A stretch of 7,523 nucleotides of DNA from Candidatus Thorarchaeota archaeon (GCA_016840245.1 JAEOST010000796.1:1-7523), one strand, 5' to 3'; shown: positions 1 to 5,311, counted from the stretch's first letter. Notes: generated by a model from the sequence alone, not told the origin. Made by a program: numbers and translations.

Positions 1-1332
1 CAGCCGTGGCGTCATCTCGAGGAGGTAGTCAAATGCTGGAAGCATATCATCCCAGAGGGCATTTATGTGGCTCTCAACAGGGTTGAAGTAGCCATAGATA
101 CCTTCCCACTCACGGATGATGTGTGTACTGTTATTCTCGATGATTACATGTGCTTCTTCTGTGTCAACGGATCCATTATGATAGACCTCAAATGTGATGG
201 GTACTGTTGTACCTCGTTCATAGTACATCCATTCACCCCAACCTCCACTCAAAGCATCGAGCGACCTGGTTGATGGTAAGTAGCCAAGATGCTCATTGAA
301 ACCATCTGGTAAGATTTCATCGTAATCAAAGGTCATATCAAAAAAGAGATCGCTCACTGCTGAGGGCCAGTTATAATACTCATCAGTGAGGAAGTAGGTT
401 GCGTTGATTCCCGAGTGCAGAGAGTACGCCATAGCGAATCTATGGTTCAGTACGAAATCACGGAATGCTTGTGTTTCTGGTTCAGAAAACGGAGCGGATC
501 CATGATAGACCTGTGTTTCTGGGATTAGCAGGTCACCTTCGGCATCATCCCAGAAGGTTGGATAGTTCCGATTGAGGTCGACTAATCCAATTTCATCTTC
601 ATTCGTTAATCCATCACCATCATTATCGATACCTTCATACCACTCCCAGTCGTAATCGTTGATATCAGGAACTTCTGCTTCATAGTCCTTTTCATAGACG
701 AGGAAATTAGAAATCCACCCATCACCATCCGTATCCTCAACATCATCCTCAGTGAACAAACCATCCCCATCATTGTCATAGGGTCTAAGGTTCTTTCTGA
801 GCCAGTGATTGCCCTGGTTGACAACAACCTCGAGGGCATCGGGATTAAGAGTAGGTATGACGAAGATTTCCTGAGTGTCAACGTATTCGGTAATAGTAGC
901 ATCGTCCCCATAGTTGTTCAGGAGATGAAGCATGAAACGAAGTGCCATCTCGACAGTTATCTGCTCACGTCCATGATGTTGTGCAACAACCAGAGTCTTC
1001 GCCTTTTGGACTGTGTTCTGCTCGTTCGTGATTCTCAAGCAGGTGATGTTCCTTCCCTCGTAGCTCTCACCAATAATCTCTAGGTCGACAAGCTCAGGCA
1101 CAGAGGTATGTATGTTCTCAATCTCTTCATCCAGCTCGACAGGGTCATGGAACTGGTTGTCATATATCAGAGATAGTGTGCTCCAAGTCTTTGTTACTGA
1201 GGGGGTTGTGACTCTCTCAATGGTTGGAACAGTTCCAGGGGCTTCCGTGGCCATGACCTGAATTGGTGCTAACATCAGGGTCAGAATAAGAGTAAGAAGT
1301 ATAATTTTGGTCTTTGAGTGTGTGATCTCAAT
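1..1332 (-). CDS. Secreted M14 family zinc carboxypeptidase, 3' end cut off by window edge
   Basis: Reading the minus strand from 1332 gives 444 open codons with no stop before the window edge. The protein should be an exported metallocarboxypeptidase that trims C-terminal residues from peptides outside the cell. Numbering from codon 1332: a hydrophobic signal segment at about 10-28 ends in VMA; zinc motif H120-G-R-E123; N163-P-D; the W-L-R-K-N region 177-181; substrate carboxylate-binding N254-R255 in LNRNYP; third zinc ligand H306 in SLHSG; catalytic E382 in TFEVY. All key M14 residues are present, so the catalytic domain is nearly complete and only the C-terminal part is missing. Three DxDGDG calcium-type motifs (186-191, 200-205, 236-241) are inserted between RKN and NRN. 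Oddity: no ATG, GTG or TTG lies in frame between the upstream TGA (1333-1335) and the signal segment. The coordinate 1332 is therefore the limit of the open frame, not a proven start; the first in-frame ATG (1275) would remove most of the signal peptide. The family call is firm; the substrate is unknown. Confidence 0.9.
   Translation of the reverse strand, partial: MEITHSKTKIILLTLILTLMLAPIQVMATEAPGTVPTIERVTTPSVTKTWSTLSLIYDNQFHDPVELDEEIENIHTSVPELVDLEIIGESYEGRNITCLRITNEQNTVQKAKTLVVAQHHGREQITVEMALRFMLHLLNNYGDDATITEYVDTQEIFVIPTLNPDALEVVVNQGNHWLRKNLRPYDNDGDGLFTEDDVEDTDGDGWISNFLVYEKDYEAEVPDINDYDWEWYEGIDNDGDGLTNEDEIGLVDLNRNYPTFWDDAEGDLLIPETQVYHGSAPFSEPETQAFRDFVLNHRFAMAYSLHSGINATYFLTDEYYNWPSAVSDLFFDMTFDYDEILPDGFNEHLGYLPSTRSLDALSGGWGEWMYYERGTTVPITFEVYHNGSVDTEEAHVIIENNSTHIIREWEGIYGYFNPVESHINALWDDMLPAFDYLLEMTPRL
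592..777 (-). other. DxDGDG calcium-binding-type repeats inserted in the M14 domain
   Basis: Within the carboxypeptidase, residues 186-247 carry DNDGDG, DTDGDG and a second DNDGDG, each followed by an acidic residue a few positions later (for example TEDD and TNEDE). This spacing is that of EF-hand-like or thrombospondin-type-3/dockerin-like calcium loops. They sit between the substrate-binding R-K-N and N-R-N motifs, so they form an insertion loop near the active site. Calcium binding is inferred from the motif and not shown. Confidence 0.7.
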
Positions 1333-1376
1333 TCACCTCGTATTTGCATTCAAGCTTCACAGCACCCCTCTGGTCT

Positions 1377-1404
1377 CCTCAGTGCTCTGAGGCCTCTCAC
1401 GTGA
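1377..1404. promoter_or_regulatory. Cluster of three short palindromes upstream of the carboxypeptidase
   Basis: Three symmetrical elements follow each other: CCTCAG-TGCT-CTGAGG (1377-1392, perfect 6-bp arms), GAGGCCTC (1389-1396) and TCACGTGA (1397-1404). They lie 45-72 bases upstream of the carboxypeptidase reading frame and just downstream, on the minus strand, of the TATA-like box at 1425-1435. They could be operator half-sites or a leader hairpin. The regulator is unknown and chance is possible. Confidence 0.35.
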
Positions 1405-1424
1405 TAGAAAATCGTCTCTCAACC

Positions 1425-1435
1425 CCTATATTAGG
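1425..1435. promoter_or_regulatory. Possible bidirectional TATA box between carboxypeptidase and flavodoxin
   Basis: CCTATATTAGG has CCTA/TAGG symmetry and reads as a TATA-like box on both strands. It is the most AT-rich patch of this otherwise mixed 188-base divergent spacer. Using the usual archaeal spacing of about 25 bases, transcription would start near 1404 leftward and near 1456 rightward, giving leaders of about 65-72 bases in each direction. No transcription data; inferred from position and sequence. A weaker candidate for the flavodoxin is tacataa near 1479-1485. Confidence 0.4.
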
Positions 1436-1520
1436 CGTTTAGATTCACGTAATGCCGCGGATTCGATGTGGAACAACGTACATAAGAGAAAGGATGGGAC
1501 CTCTGCAGTGGCGACTGTAA

Positions 1521-1979
1521 ATGAAGACTGCAATCATTGTCTACGAGAGCGTCTATGGAAACACGAAGAAGATTGCTGATGCGATTTGTCAAGGTGTCAG
1601 TAAGGTGGAAGGTGTTGAGTGTCTTGTCAAGAAGACAGGAGAGATCCATACTGATGACCTCTGTGACTATGATGCCATTCTGTTTGGTGGTCCGAATCAC
1701 AACCAAGAGCCAGCACTCAATCTAATCAAATTCATAGACAGGGCAGCAATCGTCCATCTCAAAGCGAAGATTGGTGCCGCGTTTGATACTTACACTGGTG
1801 GAAACAAGAATATTGCAGTTGCAAAGCTGGAAACAAAGATTCGTGACAAGCTCCCAGGTATCTCACTCTCTGAGGGCTTCTCAGCCAAAGTAAGAGGCAG
1901 GAAAGGACCTCTAGAAGAGGATGAAGAATCACGTGCTCATGATTTTGGATTTGATTTTGGAAAGACTCTGTTGGAATAG
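1521..1979 (+). CDS. Short-chain flavodoxin / flavodoxin-domain protein
   Basis: A 152-residue FMN-binding electron carrier expected in the cytoplasm, shuttling low-potential electrons between oxidoreductases. The N-terminal strand-loop-helix TAIIVYESVYGNTKKIA contains the FMN phosphate loop (E9-S-V-Y-G-N-T15). DYDAILFGGPNHNQEP (residues 49-64) and FDTYTGGN (88-95) are the second and third FMN-contacting loops, and the length suits a single flavodoxin domain. The C-terminal segment ends in an acidic stretch and helix. The ATG at 1521 is the natural start because the FMN loop follows directly and a TAA in the same frame ends at 1520. No Shine-Dalgarno site is visible, so initiation may be leaderless, short-leader or coupled to a tiny upstream reading frame (1452-1520) whose stop abuts this ATG. 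The electron partners are not in the window. It could also be a flavodoxin-like regulator domain, but the binding loops look intact. Confidence 0.88.
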   Translation: MKTAIIVYESVYGNTKKIADAICQGVSKVEGVECLVKKTGEIHTDDLCDYDAILFGGPNHNQEPALNLIKFIDRAAIVHLKAKIGAAFDTYTGGNKNIAVAKLETKIRDKLPGISLSEGFSAKVRGRKGPLEEDEESRAHDFGFDFGKTLLE

Positions 1980-2010
1980 ACACAAATTTGCCAACAATCA
2001 TAAGCATCGG

Positions 2011-2018
2011 TGTATAGA
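2011..2018 (+). promoter_or_regulatory. Possible TATA box for the membrane protein gene
   Basis: The sequence TGTATAGA lies about 40 bases before the start at 2054. With a 25-base spacing, transcription would begin close to 2038-2040, just ahead of the ribosome site. Position supports it; the match to an archaeal TATA box is only partial. Confidence 0.3.
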
Positions 2019-2040
2019 TGGTAATTGATTTGCGAGGTTA

Positions 2041-2046
2041 GGAGGT
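2041..2046 (+). promoter_or_regulatory. Strong Shine-Dalgarno site of the membrane protein gene
   Basis: GGAGGT sits 7 bases before the ATG at 2054 and fixes that start. It contrasts with several neighbours (flavodoxin, nuclease, M42 peptidase, MFS) that show no such site. Confidence 0.8.
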
Positions 2047-2053
2047 AGACCTT

Positions 2054-2662
2054 ATGCAATGGAAGAAAGTACTAATCGCGATGATTATTGGACTCGTCTT
2101 GTTCATCACCGATATGAGGTTTGGATGGTTATCGGTTCACATTGGTGGAGTTTGGACTCTGTTCGTCATTGTCTTCGTTGTCGGACTCTTTGCCGGTGAC
2201 ATCTCAGGAGGATTTTTGGCAGCGCTATTGACTGAGTTAATAGGCGTCTTACTATTGGCTCTGATCCCTGCATTATTTTTCACTGAAATTGTAATCACGG
2301 CAACTGACATTCTTGGACGTATGTGGCTAGTCATGGCATTGTCACTATCATATAGCATGAGATTTCCATCTGCCCCAGTCCCATGGATTGAGGGTCTAGT
2401 CATCATCTTGTTGCTCGTAGCACTTGCTCCTCTCGTCTACTTAATGGCGCTGTTCTTCGGCCTCATTGGTGGTCTATTTGGTAGATTCATTCATCCCCTA
2501 GTATTCAAGTCGAGAGGTACTCAAGCACCTGTACAAGCTCAAGTTTCTCAACCAGCACCTCCACCGCCTGAACCACCAGCTCCGGATGAGGTTCCAGAAG
2601 TAGAGACAGTAGAAGAGGAGATAGAAGATACAACAGGTCTGGACATAGAGTCATCAGAGTGA
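2054..2662 (+). CDS. Multi-pass membrane protein with Pro-rich acidic C-terminal tail, function unknown
   Basis: A 202-residue protein I cannot assign to a family. About four to six membrane segments can be seen (roughly residues 5-19, 31-48, 53-80, 87-101 and 112-145, the last perhaps two). Gly-rich patches occur in G-L-F-A-G-D-I-S-G-G and G-L-I-G-G-L-F-G. From residue 152 the character changes: a basic K-S-R, then an Ala/Gln/Pro linker, a run of four prolines followed by E-P-P-A-P, and an almost purely acidic end (E-V-E-T-V-E-E-E-I-E-D). By the positive-inside rule the basic residues at both ends (K4-K5, K152/R154) place both termini, including the tail, in the cytoplasm. Such a tail suggests a docking or scaffolding role, which is inference. 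The ATG is set by a GGAGGT site 7 bases upstream. It lies 74 bases after the flavodoxin on the same strand, but with its own possible promoter. Confidence 0.75.
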   Translation: MQWKKVLIAMIIGLVLFITDMRFGWLSVHIGGVWTLFVIVFVVGLFAGDISGGFLAALLTELIGVLLLALIPALFFTEIVITATDILGRMWLVMALSLSYSMRFPSAPVPWIEGLVIILLLVALAPLVYLMALFFGLIGGLFGRFIHPLVFKSRGTQAPVQAQVSQPAPPPPEPPAPDEVPEVETVEEEIEDTTGLDIESSE

Positions 2663-2721
2663 TTCAGAAACACCTCAAGCAAAGGAGAAATACATAACAC
2701 TTACAGTTATAACATATTATG

Positions 2722-2730
2722 CTATATTAG
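2722..2730 (+). promoter_or_regulatory. TATA-like box upstream of the Cys-rich thioredoxin-fold gene
   Basis: CTATATTAG lies in a strongly AT-rich stretch (about 2700-2740) of a 151-base gap that holds no gene. The predicted start of transcription is near 2750, leaving a leader of about 60 bases before 2814. The same nine bases occur upstream of the flavodoxin at 1426-1434. GTTATAAC (2706-2713) and TTTATTAGG (2731-2739) are alternative boxes. Confidence 0.45.
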
Positions 2731-2755
2731 TTTATTAGGGACCGCGCCAGGTTCT

Positions 2756-2772
2756 TTGAAACTTAGGTTCAA
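2756..2772. promoter_or_regulatory. 17-bp near-palindrome in the leader of the Cys-rich thioredoxin-fold gene
   Basis: TTGAAACTTAGGTTCAA is an inverted repeat with 8-base arms that differ at one position around a central T. It starts a few bases after the predicted transcription start, where an archaeal repressor dimer would block initiation. It is the size of a typical winged-helix or MarR/ArsR-type operator, but the regulator is not in the window. Confidence 0.4.
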
Positions 2773-2800
2773 CTTCAATGCAGATGTCGTTTGATTCCTA

Positions 2801-2805
2801 AGGAG
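2801..2805 (+). promoter_or_regulatory. Shine-Dalgarno site fixing the start at 2814
   Basis: AGGAG with 8 bases to the ATG at 2814. This decides against the internal in-frame ATG at codon 13, which would leave out the acidic N-terminal dozen residues but keep all cysteines. Confidence 0.7.
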
Positions 2806-2813
2806 ATGCGAAA

Positions 2814-3146
2814 ATGAAAGCGGAGGCAATTCCCACGTCCGACACAGACATGAAGACACCGTGCGGCAGGTGCGGGTGTATAATATTCTACACAGGAAAG
2901 TTCTGTGTATTCTGTGACGCCGCTACCGAGATGCTAGCGGATGCTCTGATGGGATTTGGGGTTGCAGATACGGCAATTTGTCAGATTGATGTTGATTCTG
3001 AAGCAGAGTGTGGGTGCGGTACTGATGACATCGCAATGCTCCCTACTATCAGGATCTGTGACATGAAAATCACAGGACTCCCTGATGAACAGTCAATGAA
3101 TGACGCAGTGATGAGAGCAATCATGAAAGACTGCTTCTGTGAGTAG
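2814..3146 (+). CDS. Cys-rich thioredoxin/glutaredoxin-fold protein
   Basis: A 110-residue small protein with a thioredoxin-fold pattern. Strand IIFYTG is followed by the redox motif C31-V-F-C34 at the head of a helix (DAATEMLADALMGFGV), then ICQIDVDSEA, M-L-P77-T-I with the expected cis-proline strand, and ITGLPD leading to a last helix. The likely role is a cytosolic thiol-disulfide or metal-handling protein. It has 11 cysteines, far more than usual: C17-x2-C20-x-C22 just before the first strand, C31/C34, C56, C66-G-C68 in the loop before the cis-Pro, C82, and C107-F-C109 at the extreme C-terminus. The paired Cys outside the active site suggest a bound metal or Fe-S centre, or a relay of extra disulfides; this is inferred. 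The start is set by AGGAG 8 bases upstream. The gene converges on the nuclease with one base between the two stops. A glutaredoxin-like assignment is as likely as thioredoxin-like. Confidence 0.72.
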   Translation: MKAEAIPTSDTDMKTPCGRCGCIIFYTGKFCVFCDAATEMLADALMGFGVADTAICQIDVDSEAECGCGTDDIAMLPTIRICDMKITGLPDEQSMNDAVMRAIMKDCFCE

Positions 3147-3147
3147 G

Positions 3148-3603
3148 TCAGAAGTCAAGTCGGATTGTTTCCCAGCGAACTCGACCTTTTTCCACAGCTT
3201 CTTTGATCTTACGCTCAGTTCGGTTTAATTTTGCATTGCCAGTCTTGATGTCTGCTAGAACAACGGTGATCTCTTCTTCAGATCCACCATCCTTTACTGC
3301 TGTGTAACCATCAAAAATCAGATAGTCAATTGGAGCACCAATGAACCTTGCATCAGCCGGGTCATGATTGAAGACATCCCTGTACATGGGGACCATGTGC
3401 TCCGCAATCTTTCCCTTTATGACATAACGACTTCTGTCAGCTGCATCTTTCCGAATTGAAGACTCCTGTTCAGCCCAAGTCTGAGCAAATTCTTTCTCTA
3501 CTATGGAGATTCTATGACGCAATTGTATCTTCATGATTAGATAGACAAGTACAGTGAGAACTAGACCAATCCCTAACCCAATCAGAGTGTCCTCGAATGC
3601 CAT
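3148..3603 (-). CDS. Membrane-anchored endonuclease related to archaeal Holliday junction resolvase (Endonuc_Holl type)
   Basis: A 151-residue protein built as an N-terminal membrane helix (about residues 6-24), a charged, probably coiled-coil linker (27-60) and a PD-(D/E)xK nuclease domain. The conserved stretch KGKIAEHMVPM carries E68, FIGAPIDYLIFDG carries D93, and VVLADIKTG carries the D118-I-K120 catalytic pair. The end, IKEAVEKGRVRWETIRL, is typical of this family, which is annotated as related to archaeal Holliday junction resolvases. The predicted activity is metal-dependent DNA cleavage by a protein held at the membrane; the real substrate in this family is not known to me. All catalytic residues are present. 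No ribosome site precedes the ATG at 3603, but a TATATA box is centred 25 bases upstream, so the mRNA is probably leaderless. It is convergent with the Cys-rich gene and divergent from the M42 peptidase. Confidence 0.85.
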   Translation of the reverse strand: MAFEDTLIGLGIGLVLTVLVYLIMKIQLRHRISIVEKEFAQTWAEQESSIRKDAADRSRYVIKGKIAEHMVPMYRDVFNHDPADARFIGAPIDYLIFDGYTAVKDGGSEEEITVVLADIKTGNAKLNRTERKIKEAVEKGRVRWETIRLDF

Positions 3604-3623
3604 ACTGGGGTGTGTCCACTACA

Positions 3624-3632
3624 CTATATATT
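3624..3632. promoter_or_regulatory. TATA box giving a probable leaderless nuclease mRNA
   Basis: CTATATATT on the plus strand (AATATATAG on the minus strand) is centred 25 bases before the nuclease ATG at 3603, which is the archaeal TATA-to-start distance. Transcription would therefore begin at or next to the start codon. The box is nearly symmetrical and could also fire rightward toward the M42 gene, with a leader of about 50-85 bases depending on the start used. Confidence 0.55.
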
Positions 3633-3738
3633 CTCAGGTAATTGTGGGGTAATCTCTAGAGAATACGTCGCAAAAGGACAGGGAACGAAAGCTGACCCTT
3701 AAGTGGAAGTTTCACATGAGGACAGATGGCGGTTCATT

Positions 3739-4779
3739 ATGTCAGAGGAAACTTTGGACCTTCTAAAGACCCTTTCAGCAACTCCAGGTCCTGTAGGGAG
3801 AGAGGGGTTGGTTCAGGATATTGTCAAGGAGCATTTCAAGCAGCATTGTGGTAGCTTCACACAGGACAGAATCGGAAATGTCATGGCCACCCTTGAGGGA
3901 GGTGTTGACAAACACTATGCCATTGTGGCCCATGCTGATGAAGTGGGATTTCTGGTTAGCAGTATAGATGAACGAGGATTTCTGAGAGTCAAATGGAACA
4001 CACAGGGACATATGCCAGATCTTAGACTTCTTCCTGGACAATGGGTATTGATCATGGCTGAGAATGGATTGATACCAGGAGTATTCTGCGTTCAGACGGC
4101 ACACATTGCAGGACCCGAGGGCAAGAAACGAATTCCAACCTACGAGGAGGTATTCCTAGATATAGGAGCAAAGAGTGCAGAGGAGGTAAATGAGCAGGGG
4201 ATCAACATTGGAAACCCGGTCATCTATGCAGCTCCAGTTGAGAAACTCATGGGACACATAGTTGCAGGGAAGTCCATGGATGACAGAATTGGTCTAACTG
4301 TGTTGCTCAGAGTCCTCGAACATTTCTCAAAGATTGAGAAGAATAAACGACCAACTATCACCTTTGTTTCCACTGTGATGGAGGAGTTGGGTGCAAAGGG
4401 AGCGGCTGTGGTGGCGAAAGATCTTGATGTGGATGAGATATTCATCTTGGACATCGGTCTTGCTGATGACTATCCCGGTACAAAGGGCGAATCAGGGATA
4501 TCATTGGGGAAAGGACCAGTTGTTGTCATCAAGGACAATGCATTGCATTACTCGCACAATCTGATACAACGTATCGTAAAGACTGCTGAGAATGAGAAGA
4601 TTCCAATTCAGAGAGCTGTCTTTCACAATTATATGACGGATGGAGTGCAGTTTGCATCTCAGGGACAGGTAGTCGCAGTAGTGGCAATACCATGTAGATA
4701 CTCACATAGTGCCTTCGAAGCTGTCAGCCTATTGGATGTTGATATGACAATTCATCTGCTAATGAAACTGTGTTCTTAG
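3739..4779 (+). CDS. M42 family metallo-aminopeptidase (TET / deblocking aminopeptidase type)
   Basis: A cytosolic two-metal aminopeptidase that removes N-terminal residues from peptides; family members form large tetrahedral complexes that finish proteasomal breakdown. Residues are numbered here from the ATG at 3739. The order of motifs is complete: N-terminal L-L-K-T-L-S-A-T-P-G-P-V-G as in M42 proteins; metal ligand H65 in VAHADEVGF; bridging D181 in GKSMDDRIG; catalytic base E215 and ligand E216 in VMEELGAKG; ligand D238 in LDIGLADDYPG; and final ligand H323 in YSHSAFEAV. Length (346 residues) is normal. The open frame extends 12 codons upstream to a GTG at 3703, but family members start just before the LLK..PG segment, so 3739 is preferred; neither start has a good ribosome site (GAGGA at 3718-3722 is too far). 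The stop overlaps the NfeD-like gene by 4 bases on the opposite strand. Substrate preference cannot be read from the sequence. Confidence 0.9.
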   Translation: MSEETLDLLKTLSATPGPVGREGLVQDIVKEHFKQHCGSFTQDRIGNVMATLEGGVDKHYAIVAHADEVGFLVSSIDERGFLRVKWNTQGHMPDLRLLPGQWVLIMAENGLIPGVFCVQTAHIAGPEGKKRIPTYEEVFLDIGAKSAEEVNEQGINIGNPVIYAAPVEKLMGHIVAGKSMDDRIGLTVLLRVLEHFSKIEKNKRPTITFVSTVMEELGAKGAAVVAKDLDVDEIFILDIGLADDYPGTKGESGISLGKGPVVVIKDNALHYSHNLIQRIVKTAENEKIPIQRAVFHNYMTDGVQFASQGQVVAVVAIPCRYSHSAFEAVSLLDVDMTIHLLMKLCS

Positions 4780-5174
4780 TCGTTACTGATTCCGTAGGGC
4801 TCTACGCGAACCTTCATACTGTCACGATCAACAATGACGACTTGTGTTCCCGTTTGAATCTCGCCCACATCACAACGAGCGTCCCATATCTCAGCACCAA
4901 CCTTGATCTTTCCTGAAACTTCTGTGACAGTGTCTATCACCGTTCCTTTCAGACCTTTCAGTTCATAGAACGCATGTGGAGTTTCAAGAAGGGAGGGATA
5001 GATGAGGTAGTATTTACCAGCGACGAAGATTGCCGCTCCAATGACCAACAAGATAGTGATTGGTAGAAGCCACTCAGGTTTGAAAAAGTACACAATTATG
5101 ATTGCAATTGGAACTAGAATCAGCTCGTCCACTGTTATCGCTATGAATTTTGCTCGAGGTGAGAAGTCTACCAA
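4776..5174 (-). CDS. Short NfeD-like membrane protein with C-terminal OB-fold domain
   Basis: A 132-residue protein with two membrane segments (about 17-31 and 36-58) and a C-terminal beta-rich domain (about 73-126). GLKGTVIDTV, KIKVGAEIWDARC and IQTGTQVVIVDRDSMKVRVEP match the pattern of the NfeD OB-fold (G-x-G/A, G-x-x-W-x-A, G-x-x-V-x-V-x-x-x-x-G/M-x-x-L/V). NfeD proteins usually pair with a stomatin/SPFH protein and are linked to membrane quality control. No SPFH gene is next to this one, so the role here is open. The start is TTG at 5174: a TGA lies in the same frame two codons earlier (5178-5180), so nothing longer is possible. A TATA-like AAATATT about 30 bases upstream suggests a very short leader. 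The 3' end overlaps the M42 gene by TTAG. Confidence 0.75.
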   Translation of the reverse strand: MVDFSPRAKFIAITVDELILVPIAIIIVYFFKPEWLLPITILLVIGAAIFVAGKYYLIYPSLLETPHAFYELKGLKGTVIDTVTEVSGKIKVGAEIWDARCDVGEIQTGTQVVIVDRDSMKVRVEPYGISND

Positions 5175-5200
5175 TGTTCACATCCAACCTTCATTTTGTG

Positions 5201-5207
5201 AATATTT
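5201..5207 (-). promoter_or_regulatory. Possible TATA box for the NfeD-like gene
   Basis: AAATATT on the minus strand is centred 30 bases before the TTG at 5174, giving a predicted leader of only a few bases. This fits the lack of a convincing ribosome site. It lies in the 137-base divergent spacer to the MFS gene. Confidence 0.35.
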
Positions 5208-5311
5208 GTTGTGAGAGGACAAAAGGTTTTGCTACTCGGTGGAGAAACTTACCTTGTTCACATAGTACCATTGAAAAGGCCGATTAGAAGCGCCTCGTCA
5301 GTGACAACTTC

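Noticed and set aside
592..777. Nucleotide repeats of the ccatcaccatc type as a tandem repeat or CRISPR-like array
   Set aside because: They encode the DxDGDG protein motifs, are irregularly spaced, and have no spacer structure.
606..911. Minus-strand open frame rich in Met/Leu/Ser
   Set aside because: It is an out-of-frame shadow of the M14 gene; the DxDGDG-coding triplets explain its repetitive look.
805..1083. Plus-strand open frame inside the carboxypeptidase
   Set aside because: It lies opposite a minus-strand frame with all M14 catalytic motifs and its own translation resembles no protein.
1537..1725. Arg/Met-rich frame over the flavodoxin start
   Set aside because: It is a frame-shifted reading of the flavodoxin FMN-binding region with no ribosome site.
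2663..2813. Possible small RNA gene in the 151-base gap
   Set aside because: No tRNA-like, C/D box or stable hairpin structure was seen; the AT-rich stretch is better explained as a promoter.
3703..3738. 12-codon N-terminal extension of the M42 peptidase from a GTG
   Set aside because: M42 proteins normally start just before the LLK..PG segment, and the GTG has no ribosome site; kept only as an alternative start.
5175..5263. Direct repeat TGTTCACAT (5175-5183 and 5255-5263) in the NfeD/MFS divergent spacer
   Set aside because: Nine bases repeated twice over 80 bases with no further copies is weak, and flanking bases differ; noted only as a possible regulator site.
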